NCBI RefSeq assembly: GCF_034190915.1
Contig: NW_026947484.1
Coordinates: forward strand, 70,201,482-70,265,481
Reading direction: 5' to 3'
DNA: 64,000 nucleotides
Origin: Cavia porcellus
Taxonomy: Eukaryota; Chordata; Mammalia; Rodentia; Caviidae
Part shown: positions 24,771 to 35,085 of the stretch, one piece after another
Position numbering within the stretch: position 1 is the first letter of the stretch
How the letters are laid out: each line of letters starts with the position of its first letter
The notes under the pieces: generated by a model
The model's database searches: none
What the model saw: the letters and a program-made list of their open reading frames with translations, nothing else
Told to the model about the DNA's origin: nothing
Translations under genes and position numbers: made by a program

Positions 24771-25652
24771 CTCTTTTGCTTTAGTCATTTGTTTGTGGTA
24801 ATTTTCACATGCAGAAATTTTAATTTTCACATAGTCAAAATATATCAATCTTTCTCTTCACAGCTTTTAAATTTTGTGTCGTATCTAAAAAAAACTGCAC
24901 ATTTCATAGAAAGGCCACTGCACAGAATGTTTTAGAAAGCAGATTTTAGCATCAAATAGCCATCAAGAGACTACTTATGTGTGGGAAAATCATTTAATCT
25001 CTTTATTTGATTATTTTCATATTCTTTGAAATGGACGATTACAGCCTGTATCTCAGAGGTAGATGGACAAATGCAATCCAAGCAGACTGCAAATGAATAC
25101 ACTGGAGGCTTAACATCAGCTCAATTATTAACAGAAGTGTGGGAATTACAGAATGAACCTTACTGTATCCATAGTCAGTTTTATGAAATGTTAAAATGTA
25201 ACATTGTATCAAAGTTGTTTCTGATACTATAACTGTAAGAAGTGTGGGTATAATTGAATTCATCTTCATATAGATTTCTATTTATATTCTATGTATAGAA
25301 ATCATATTTGATTTCTATCTTTCTCCAAACTGTCACTTAACTGAAATGTATATGCATTCTTGTTGTTTTTGCCATAAATTTGAACTATATAATTTTTATA
25401 AATGTAACATTATATTTAATATTAAATATTACATTTAAACACTTTAAATAGTGTTTAAATGGCACACTATGCATTATTATATAGTTTATATTTCTTACCT
25501 ATGGGAATCTTATTTTACTATACATTATGATATATTTTATATAGCATACTACCTTTATAAATGGTTGGTTTGTTGTGTCACATATGGGTAATATAATCTT
25601 TGGTTTTCTTACAGAAATGAAATTATGTCATTGTACATTTTATCAGACATAT
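24771..25652. other. Unassigned AT-rich DNA with imperfect palindrome
   Basis: No gene or named repeat was recognised. At 25412-25429 there is a perfect 18-base AT palindrome centred on 'ttaatattaa', with 9-base complementary arms outside it (25399-25407 and 25429-25437). Confidence 0.5.
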
Positions 25653-25760
25653 AGGTATACCATTTTTTTCTTTGGTACTGGGGATCAAACTCACAACCTT
25701 ACACTTGCAAGGCAGGCACTTGTGCCTCTGAGCTAAATCCTCAGCCCTAGGTATACCATT
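25653..25760 (-). mobile_element. ID SINE with 12-base target-site duplication, reverse strand
   Basis: The body at about 25665-25748 is the complement of an ID element: T-rich tail, 'ggtactggggatcaaactca', 'acacttgcaaggcaggcact' and 'ctctgagctaaatcctcagccc'. It is flanked by identical 'aggtataccatt' copies at 25653-25664 and 25749-25760, the target-site duplication expected from L1-mediated insertion. The intact duplication suggests a fairly recent insertion. Confidence 0.92.
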
Positions 25761-26249
25761 ATATTTAAAATGTTTGAGTAGATTAGCTGACTTTTCTTCT
25801 CTTCCATTGATCTTTTATCTTCGTGGCACTACCACATTAATTTAGCTTTTACATAATTACTACAACTTTATTTTATTTACAATTTAAAGCACATATATAT
25901 TTGAAATATTTATACTTTCACAGTATTGTAAATGGTGTAAAATTGTACCTTTAGATTTATAATTTGTAGACTGTAAAAACAATTATTCTTCGACTACAAA
26001 ATGCAAATATAATCTTGACAATCCAAAAATAATAGTATAACTAACCCTTTGGATAAAGGTAAGTCTTGTGGGAGGAAGTTTAAGGTACTATGAGTATTTA
26101 TTTTGTCAAAAGAGGTAGCCAAAACATTCTAAGCTTAGCAAATCAAGAAGTAGAAGTTTAAATTTATTAGTATAAGTTAAACCAAAATTGTAAGTAAAAA
26201 TTAGAAGGTGGGGAAAGAAGTAGGGAAAGAAACAGTGTACGTAGACTAG

Positions 26250-26250
<1 letters not shown>

Positions 26251-26293
<43 letters not shown>
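26251..26293. repeat. (GT)n microsatellite
   Basis: About 21 uninterrupted TG units, with a 'tatgtgcaagcatgcgcaa' border. Confidence 0.97.
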
Positions 26294-26299
<6 letters not shown>

Positions 26300-26325
26300 A
26301 AGCATGCGCAAGACTTTATTCAACT

Positions 26326-26355
26326 AAATTAACATGTACGGGAACATGTTAATTT
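26326..26355. repeat. Perfect 12-base inverted repeat with 6-base loop
   Basis: AAATTAACATGT (26326-26337) and ACATGTTAATTT (26344-26355) are exact reverse complements around the loop 'acggga'. Pairing does not extend well beyond the arms. It lies 33 bases after the (GT)n tract. No function is shown: it is too short for a typical microRNA precursor. Confidence 0.9.
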
Positions 26356-27354
26356 GTAACAGGTGTTATAACTGGTTTGGAGGGAAATTCAGAAAAAGAC
26401 AAGAATGTAAGTAATCAGGAATGCTGAACTGAGTTAATAGATTTAGGCATAACCAACTGACAGATGACCCTAAAGGCACTCCACCAGACAAATACATGGT
26501 TATTATGTGAACCTTAAAAGTAGCTAGGAATTATTGAACCTGAAAAAGTAACTAGGTAAAACATCGCTGCAAATAATTAATAGATTCCTATCAATAACTT
26601 AAAAACAATCTATTTAAAATTTGTTTTTATTTTAAAAGGGAAAAAACATAGGAAAAAAAGCAAAAAACAAGAATCATGCAAAAACAACTACAAGAACAAC
26701 AAAACCCCCCAAACAATAACAATATAAGCTGTCAAAACAAGATGATAAGAATTTAACAATGGTTGTAATATTGCATATTTTTATCTTCAAAAGAGTTGCT
26801 TAGGTTGCCAGATATTGATATTGATCTAATCATGATCTAATCATAGGAGTACTAGCTGTTCTTTTCCAAGAACTGATAGAATTAGTAGTATAGTCAGGTA
26901 TTTTATATATACATAAAAAAATCTAGAAACTGCTTATACCATGATATATTCTAGGAGGATTAATGGAAGAGTCTCTGGAGAATTCTTTTTCTTATCTGAT
27001 TATAGGTACTGACTAAAAGCTTTCTGGAACAGATACATTTTCCATAAGAATTCTTCTCTAAGCAATGGATTAATTTTAGTTTTAACCTGTTAGGTTTTCT
27101 TCTCGGAATTTTAACTTTCTTAGAAAAGTTCAGTAGTTTCAGAGGTGTTTCTCCTTTCAAATCCTCGTACATGTCCCAGGAAAGTCTGAATTATGAGCAT
27201 CTTGTAATAGGTCTCTGAACATGGTCTGTCATCCAAGTGTCATTGCTGAGGGAGTCTAGAAAGTGAATCGTTCAAGTTTAACTCTATCTTGATAATTCTC
27301 TTAATATGCTAACTTCCTCTTTTTTAGTTCTCTGTATGTTTTCAGTGTTCCCTT
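26356..27354. other. Unassigned AT-rich DNA
   Basis: No gene or named repeat was recognised. A-rich stretches near 26640-26720 suggest a decayed retroelement tail, but no element body is identifiable. Confidence 0.45.
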
Positions 27355-27406
27355 AGGAAATGTTACCTCCTTGAACTCTGAGGAAATGTTACCTCCTTGG
27401 ACTCTG
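27355..27406. repeat. 26-base tandem duplication
   Basis: The units at 27355-27380 and 27381-27406 begin 'aggaaatgttacctccttg' and differ at one base (a/g). This is a recent local duplication with no wider array. Confidence 0.92.
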
Positions 27407-27879
27407 TGGAAATCCACGCGAGTAGATATCTACTCATTTTCAAAGGTGATTTCTTCTCTGGCCCAGGACTCACTGAAAGGCAGGACCTCAACATGACCTT
27501 TCAACTCCTTCAAGCTCTACTCTGAAATTCATTGTTTCATGATCTTTTTATTCGTGAAAATCTGTGAGGATCCTATTTCCATTTTCTCTCTGATAGTTCC
27601 ACTGCTAATGTTATGGCTTAGGAAAACTGGGATTCAGAAAACTCATCTTCTGCTAGAAAGAACTAATTGGGTAGACTTGATTTTGGCCCATTTTATCTGG
27701 AAGACTGAGTCACATCACACAGAGGAAATGATAGTTTCATTGGTGACAACCAAATATAAGAGTTATGGGAAGAGATTTAGATTTAGAGCTGATAAAGTCC
27801 CTCAGATCATGTTTCCCAGTGACCAAAGCTTATTTTTGAAAAAAAAAAATGGCTTATTGGTGTTAAAGGAAAGGAATTG

Positions 27880-27985
27880 TATGTGTTGTATTTTTGGTGG
27901 GGGGAGGTATGGGAAACTGAACTCAGGACCTCAGAATTACCAGGCAACGCTGTGCTGGTGAGCTATACCCCTGGCCCTATGTGTT
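27880..27985 (-). mobile_element. ID SINE with 8-base target-site duplication, reverse strand
   Basis: The forward text 'gaaactgaactcaggacctc', 'ttaccaggcaacgctgtgct' and 'gagctatacccctggccc' is the complement of an ID element. 'tatgtgtt' occurs on both sides (27880-27887 and 27978-27985). Confidence 0.85.
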
Positions 27986-28939
27986 CTGTTTTTGAGACAT
28001 TTAGAATAATATACTTGTAAAAAATAAGATTAGTTCCTTGCTTTCAAGGTTTTTAGAAACTTCTCTTTATGGCCAATGAAATGTAAAAGGGAAGAAGCAG
28101 AAATAAGATGCTAATTGATGCCTTGGCCAAATTTACTTTTTAAGCTGAAGATAATGACTGTGAAGCTGCCCAACAGAAATGATACAAGCTATTTTACTCT
28201 GTTTTATATATATATATATATAATTTTCTGGCAAGCAGACTGTGATCTGTGTTAACACTTATATTCTCGCTGCCAATGCATATGCAGTGTGTTTGGACAT
28301 ATGGTCTCATTTTTGTGATCTTTTAACCTTTATTTATTCTACACACCCTGCAGCAAAGCTAATAACTTGTGGGACTTGAATGCTAAGGAAAGTTCCCATC
28401 TGGAGTCTCTGAAAAAGGAGAGGATTGCCTCCCTAAAGACAGACTTTTCAAGAAAGAGGTAGCCATGCAATGGAAGGATTTTATTACTACCCTTGGTGAT
28501 TTTCACCTAATGGTTTAATGTATAAGGGAAAAACCCAAAAATGTTTCCTGGTCTATTCTAGGATTTAACACTATAAGAATCACAAACTAAGCAAGTGGTA
28601 TTTCCCATTGACATTTGTTCAAAAATATTATTTTAAAGCTGGGTTGTAGAAGTCCTGAACTGGATTTGCATAATTGATTGGTATACCAATTGGATTATGT
28701 TCGCCACAAATTGTAGTAAACTCCATGTAGTAATGACTTAACCATGATGTAAGTTAGTTTTCTCATAAAAATGTTTAGTTATCCAAGTCAGATTTCTGTG
28801 ATGACTCTGTGATTTACTGGGGTTTTAAATATTTTTGCTTTGATTTGCCAATGTGCTGTTTGTCTATATGGCTTCCAGCCTTTGTACCTGAATCCCAGGT
28901 AAGTAGGAAGATGGAAGTCAAGGACCTCCTGCAGTAAAA
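27986..28939. other. Unassigned DNA with short (TA)n
   Basis: No gene or repeat family was recognised. A short TA run occupies about 28204-28222. The stretch after about 28800 may already belong to the reverse L1 that follows. Confidence 0.45.
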
Positions 28940-29337
28940 TCTTGAATAAAAGCAGTGAATGGGGTTGTCTTTGTCTTGTTCCACATCAGGGGAAATTTTT
29001 AATATTTCATAATTATGTATGATGTTTATGGAACATTAAAAATTTTAAAATTAGTTTAATGAAAGCTTCCTTTCATTTGTAATTTGCCAAGTTTTAAATA
29101 ATAAGTATTACAGTTTCTTGACTATTTGTTTTGTATTTATGGAGCTATCCAATTGTTTATCCTATATATTGATTTATGTGTTAAAATGTATTGATTCTTT
29201 TTTAAAGTTAAGTCAACCTTGCATATGTGAAATATATGTGGTTTAGTTATTCTTTTGGTATACTAATGATTCAATTTGCTAATACATTATTTAATATTTC
29301 TTAATTTATATTTATGAGAAAAAATATGCCTACAGTT
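28940..29337 (-). mobile_element. L1 ORF2 fragment, reverse strand
   Basis: The forward text gives complements of the ORF2 reverse-transcriptase region: 'aaaagcagtgaatggggttg tctttgtcttgttccacatc', later 'aagtcaaccttgcatatgtg' and 'caatttgctaatacatta'. It is old and diverged. It covers a region of ORF2 that is partly repeated in the next L1, so the two are separate insertions. Confidence 0.65.
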
Positions 29338-29565
29338 GTGGTTGTGATTTAATTCTGAAATGTTCCCCAAAAGCTTCTGTGTTCAGAGGTGAAGTTTTTG
29401 GAAGGTGATTGAATGATAATGGTAGTGAATTGTATTCACCATTCATCTACTGTAGTCATCCATTCATTACTCCATGACTGAATGTATTCTTAGAGGTGGC
29501 GCCTGATTGGAGGACAAGAGTGGCTGTGGGCATGTCTGGGGAGGCTATAGCTCTGCCTCTGGCTC
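29338..29565 (+). mobile_element. MaLR-type LTR fragment, 5' half
   Basis: 'gtgatttaattctgaaatgt tccccaaaagcttctgtgtt' resembles the start of a MaLR LTR, followed by a 'ttttggaaggtgattgaatg' block and 'ggtggcgcctgattggagg'. It lacks the 3' polyadenylation half and lies between two reverse L1 pieces. Confidence 0.6.
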
Positions 29566-31420
29566 TTGATTTGCATATGTTGAATCATCCTTGCATAATT
29601 TGAATCAAGCCTACTTGGTCATGGTGTATGATCTTTTTGATGATTTATCACAGTCTGTTTGCCAGCATCTTGTTGAGAATTTTAGCATTTATGTTCCTTA
29701 GTCAGACTGATCTGTAGTTCCCTTATTTTGGTTGGATGCTTGTCTCATTTTGAGGTCGAGGTAATGCTAGTTTCAAAGAATGATTTTTGAATCATTCAGT
29801 ACTCCTTCCCTGTGAAATCCATTCAAGAGTTCAAGAAGCACATATTGGATTATTTTTTATCTGCAGTTCTTGTAGAATTCAATGATGAATCTTTTTCGAT
29901 CCTGAGATATTCTTACTTGGTATGTTTTTTATTATTGTTTTAATTTCATTGCCATTTCAATGTTTGGAAAATTTTCTACTATTCCTTTAGTAAAAATAAT
30001 TTTATGTCCTTTGGGCTGTATAATGATTTTTTTTACTAATTTAAATTGTTCTTAGATTAGTTTTCTTTGCATCATCTAGCAGCTGCTGCAACCATTTTTA
30101 TGTTCTCTTTCCATACTTGATCTCCAAGCCCTCACACTTACTGCTTCTATTGCCTACACTTTCAATACAGTCTTTAACCTCCCACGTTTCTGTTTGGTAC
30201 TTTTTATGGTCTCGTTGATGCTTAACATTTATGTTTTTCCTCATTTTCTGTAGCTCCACTAGCTTTTTATTAGTGTCTTATGTAGACTTGCTGATTTTTT
30301 CTGTTTTTTTTTTTTTAATTAGAATCATTCTCTGTTTAGTGATATTTTCTTTCAATTTTCTAGGCACTTTGTTGATCTGTTTTATTATTTCTCTTGATAT
30401 CTTTTCAGACATTACTGTTGTATGAGTTCAGATTTCCTTTCACTCAAAAATATCTAGATTGATTTTGTGGATGTTGAGAGATTTTGGAGGCATTTTGTTG
30501 GCTTGTTTTCTTATGTTTCTTTTCTTCTGTTTGTTTTCTGTTCTGGGTTTTGGTGGCTGATTACAGGAGGTAATTTTCTTGCAGAGATATCCTCTGCATG
30601 TGGATAACTATTGGCATTTGCTTCTGTTCCAGAGTCCATCTACTTCTGTTTATGTCAGAGGTGAGGTTGCGATTTATTTGGCCCAGTGTCCAGTTCTTCA
30701 GGAATGGGCTGCAGTATTGTTTATGACTCCAGGCTGTCTAGATAGTGTCATAGAAAGAAAACCAGTTGATCACAACAATCAAGGCACCTTGACGGTAGTA
30801 GTAAAGTCAGTAACAATAACAGCATTAAATAAAAGGTAAGAACTTACAGAACTTAAGATCCACTCATGAACCATCCTTAATGAAAGGAGAGATATCTGAG
30901 ACTTTAGCACAGACACTTAGGCAACCCAGATGTTGACCTATAGTAATTCAGACCACTCCCCTTTTCTGGATGTAGACAGCTGTGCTAGTGTTCCAGCCTT
31001 GGTTTTATCCCTTCCCATCCAGCCCTCTCTGACCAATCCTGGCCTCCCACACAGGGTTCAGGCCCTGTGATCTTACTCACCTGCACTTGCACTTCTGAGG
31101 GGGTCTCAAGGAACCTCACCAGACCTATGTCTAGCCCTTACCCTTTCTGTGTTGGTTTCCTGTGGCTGTTATTCACTCTGCCTCTGCACTAGGGTAGCAC
31201 ATCAGTCCTGGAGTGAATCTCTCCTCCAAGGTGCTGGTCTCATTTTCAGTTAGGTCAGTTGTTTGGCTGTCACTTCCAACACTATGCTGAGGAGAACCAA
31301 AGTGCAGAGCTAGCTAGGAATTGGTAGTTTGTCCACAATAGTAGCATGGGCAGGCAGGGCTCTTCCACTCTTTCCAGTGGAGTGTAAATTCCTTTCTCCC
31401 TGTTTCCTTCCCCCCACTCT
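29566..31420 (-). mobile_element. L1 relic, reverse strand, with probable 5' region
   Basis: At about 29566-29900 the forward text complements ORF2 ('ttgaatcatccttgcataat', 'cctacttggtcatggtgtat gatctttttgatg', 'catcttgttgagaattttagc'). About 30000-30560 is T-rich, like the complement of ORF1 and its leader. About 30560-31420 is GC-richer, contains 'ggtaattttcttgcagagat', and may be a rodent L1 5' UTR. Much of ORF2 would then be deleted. The ORF2 part is firm; the 5' UTR assignment is inference. Confidence 0.55.
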
Positions 31421-31958
31421 CCCTCTTCCCCTCTTTTCTTGTAGTATTTTTGGTTTTATTTATTAGTCATTCTGGAGGTTTACTGATTTTGACAGTCTTT
31501 GCAGTTTTGTTGGCTTATTATCTTTGTTTTGTATTTTATTCATTTTTACTCGTCCTCGTTTTGTTCCTTTCTATTTAGGCTTAATTCACAGTCATTTTTC
31601 CAGCTTTGGAGACTGTAATTCAGGTAATTTATCATTAGCTTTTTTCTTTTGCCAGTGTGTGTGTGTTTAAGACTGCACTGTAACAACTCCATATGGGCCG
31701 TGCTTTTGCTATAGCCAATAGACTTGGATAGATTGCATTTTCATTATTGGTCAAATACTTTTTTATTTTTAATAATTTTTTTGACCCAGAGATTACTTAG
31801 AAGTACATTCCTTTGTTTTGAAGTATATGTTTTATGTCTTTTTAATTATTTTAAACTTAATTCTGCTTTGATTCCAGTTTAATCTTTTGGAGTTTGCTTA
31901 GAACTCTTTGGGTCCAAATATATGGTTAAATCTGGTTTATTAAGAGAACTCTGCAAAG

Positions 31959-32089
31959 CTGGATGCAGTGGTACACACCTGTATCTTTAACACACAGGAA
32001 TCTGAGGCAAGGATGCAAGTTCCAGAAAATTTGACATATCTACCACAACCCTGTCAACAAAGAAGAAGAAAGAAAGAACAAAAGAATGA

Positions 32090-32121
<32 letters not shown>

Positions 32122-32124
32122 AAA
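31959..32124 (+). mobile_element. B1 SINE, degenerate, with (GAAA)n tail
   Basis: 'gctggatgcagtggtacaca cctgtatctttaacacacag' is the 7SL-derived B1 head with its A and B box region, then 'ctgaggcaaggatgcaagtt'. The distal part is decayed. It ends in an expanded GAAA tail (about 32064-32124). Confidence 0.75.
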
Positions 32125-32252
32125 AATCTGCTATTTTTAAAGTAATCTATGTATATCCACATACCAGTTAGCTGAATTTATACTGTTACTGTCTTAGGTA
32201 TACTGAATATTACATAAGATTTGTTTTTCACTTAATAAGAATGGTAAATTTG

Positions 32253-32435
32253 TTGGGCATGACAGTTGATGCTTGTAAGCCCAGTACTTGGGAAGCTGAG
32301 GCATGGGAATTTCTGTGACTTGGAAGCCATCCTGGGTTACTTAGTGAGTTCACTTCCAGGCTGAGCTACATACAGAAACTCTGTCTCAAAAAGCCAAAAA
32401 GAAAGAATGAAAAAAAGAAAGAAAGAAAGAAAGAA
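32253..32435 (+). mobile_element. B1 SINE with (GAAA)n tail
   Basis: A near-complete B1: 'ttgggcatgacagttgatgc', 'aagcccagtacttgggaagc tgaggcatgg', 'ccatcctgggttacttagtg agttc', 'gagctacatacagaaactct gtctcaaaaagcc', then A/GAAA. Inserted in the same orientation as the B1 300 bases upstream, within an old reverse L1. Confidence 0.88.
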
Positions 32436-34104
32436 TTTTCCTCTATTACTATACATATATCTATTTCTCCTTTTAGTTCAAGTTTTTGTATCTTTGCTTT
32501 GTTTCCATCTATAATCTAGTGTATTATACACTTAGCAGTTCAGCATTTATATTTTGTATGTATTTAATGTGTATAAAATAGTATTGTATCCATATACCTA
32601 GTGAATTAATTATTACAGTTAAATGATTCTACACTCTGTCACCTCCGGTTACTTTTACATGAGTAATCAGAGTACCCAATTTGCCTCAGCACATTCTCAG
32701 TATATATTATTAAATACTGTATTTATAAAATGGAGCATTTTAAAATCTTCCTTAGAATTGCCTTGTTAATCATTATGAAGCACTTTTGCTTTCTAGACAT
32801 GATTCTGTTAGCAGTCTGCTTTAACTGATGTCAGCATAGTCACATGGTCCTTCTCTTCGTACAGTGTTTACCTCATAATGTCTTCATCTAGATTTTTATT
32901 TTCAATCTTTCTATGCATACAGTGCATAGGTTTCAGGTTTGTCTATTATAGACTTCAAATAATCAGATGTTTCCCTCAATTTGATGATCTAAACCTTCTA
33001 ATTAGGATATTGAAGTTGTAAATATAATTGTAAAAATATTTTTTTCTAGTACAGGATTATATCAGTCACAGGCTTTCTTATTCACTTCCTATTTGAATAT
33101 ATATTTTACAGAGCATAGAGCTCTATTTGTTATAGTTAATTCTTACTACTTTCTGTTACTTTCAATAATTGTAAGCACAGAGATACCATTTACTTCCATT
33201 CTATTTCTATTGTTGCCATGGAGAAGTTCGCTATCAGTTTTATTTTATTTTTTTTCTCTGAATTAATGTGCCTTCTTACTTCAGCAATGGCTTTTCTCTC
33301 ATATGAGTTTTCAGGGGTTGTATTATGCTGTCCCTAGAATGATTTTTTTTCATTTTTCCTATTTGAAATTTTATTTTTCAAATCTGTGTCTTGATTACTC
33401 ATCATCTGTAGGATATTCTGGTGCATTATTCTTTTAAGTATTCCTTCTGTCATGTATTCTGTCTCCCCCTGTTCTGCTTTGGATTACCCAGACCATTTTA
33501 CTATATCCTTTTTTAAAACCTACTTTTAAATATATTGTCATCACTTTTTTGTGCTTATGCTTTACTCCGATTATCAGTGGCTCTCCCCGGCCTAGATTAA
33601 CAAATGCGATTTCCTGTCTTTTTTGTTGTCAAGGGTTTCTGTTTATTTTTACGTTTGGTCACTGGGTTTATATTCAATTCCTTTGTATAGTTAATAGCTT
33701 ACTATGAATTTGCATCTTATTTGTGTTCTTACACATACTAATTATATTTAGGGACCATATTTTCTAACTGTAATACATTTGACTTGGGTTTGAATCCTTT
33801 CCTATTGTCTGTTTTTTTCTCTTGCTCTTTTGTACATTGTGTCTGGCAACTTTGTATATAGTGCATGCTTCATATAAAATTATAGAAGTTCTAGATGGTA
33901 TTTCCTACTAGGGAGCCTACTCTCAGTGCAGGAGACCTTGAGTGCAGCGAACTTATCAGAGTCGAGGCGGTATCAGACTCTGCTCTAACTCTGGTGTGCT
34001 TCCACCCCTGAGTTGCTGTCCTTGTAAATGTGACACTGTGGCGCTGGTGTGTTTCATAAGCTCTCTTCTGCACTGTAGTTTTCTGTGTTACCACTGTAAG
34101 ACCA

Positions 34105-34981
34105 CTGAAAATTATCTTTTGTTTTCAAAACTTTTTCACTTGACTTTTTCCTTTACATCTTTAATTATGCAGTTGAAGAGTTAAACAAACACTCAAGTAA
34201 AAGCTCCTTGAATGCTGGGCTCATAAACACCTCCCTTTCCCTTTGAGCTTTTGCTCTTATATCCCAGCTCTAATGAGAGTCCTGCACTTTCTTAGTCCCC
34301 GGAGAATTTCAACAGCTCTTCTGGCTTTTCTATCTCTTAGCAGTGTGCTGCTTCCCAGACCTCAGACTCGCACTGCAACAAAAATGTAGAAAAACCTGAG
34401 TGATAAAGTGACTCTTAGAACACATCGGCTCACCTTTCTGTTCTTTCCTTCTTATTCAGAAGTTTGTCCCTGAGAACTGCTTTCACGTGCTTCCAGATGG
34501 GTGTGTGGTTGTTGTTGTTATTTTTAACTGAGATTTCAAAAATACTCTCAATGAAAAAATTGTTCCACTAAAACTGCACCTTGCCTGGAGATACAATTTC
34601 CAAGTTTCCAACTTCAAAGTTAATATTATATGAAATGTTTGTATAAAGACCCACCTAATGAAGAAGGTCATCAGATGTAAAAATAGCAACATTCTATTGA
34701 TGGGAAAATTATGGTTAAATAAAATATCTAAGAATGTTTACTATGAATCAAAGGTGGGACTAAGTTTTTGATAATGTAATAATTTTAATAGTTACTTATA
34801 ATACTGATATTTAGACAAAATAAAGTCTTTTTATCTTATTGCATATATACCTTTGTAGGAAATTCAAAACAAACCATCTAAATCATTAGAAGCAATTTCA
34901 GAGTAAGTGTATACAATCCAGAAAATTTCATATTCCATTTCAAGAGGTGGTGAACAATAAATAGAGGACTAAACCCAGACC
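34105..34981. other. Unassigned DNA
   Basis: No gene or named repeat was recognised. The segment 34190-34390 is GC-richer than its surroundings and could be the far 5' end of the preceding reverse L1. Confidence 0.4.
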
Positions 34982-35085
34982 TTATGCTATTTGGGGGTGT
35001 TACTGGGAATTGAACTTAGGACCTTGCACTTACCAGGTAGGCACTTGTGCCACTGAGCTATAGGCCCAGCCCCTTTATGCTGTTT
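34982..35085 (-). mobile_element. ID SINE with target-site duplication, reverse strand
   Basis: 'tactgggaattgaacttagg accttgcacttaccagg' and 'gtgccactgagctataggcccagcc' are the complement of an ID element. 'ttatgctattt' (34982) and 'ttatgctgttt' (35075) flank it, an 11-base duplication with one difference. Confidence 0.9.

Larger units (their letters stand above)
31425..34100 (-). mobile_element. Old L1 relic, reverse strand, interrupted by two B1 SINEs
   Basis: In the order expected for a reverse L1, the forward text contains complements of ORF2 segments. 'ttgacccagagattacttag' lies near 31781 and 'ctgttagcagtctgctttaa ctgatgtcagcatag' near 32807. A 5'-end-like region ('ttgtacattgtgtctggcaa', 'tagaagttctagatgg') lies near 33830-33900. 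B1 elements lie at 31959 and 32253. ORF1 is not clearly recognisable between 33100 and 33800, so more than one element may be present. Confidence 0.5.

Noticed and set aside
27539..27961. 140-residue forward frame as a gene
   Set aside because: Its C-terminal part is an ID SINE on the opposite strand and the rest shows no domain. Chance open frame.
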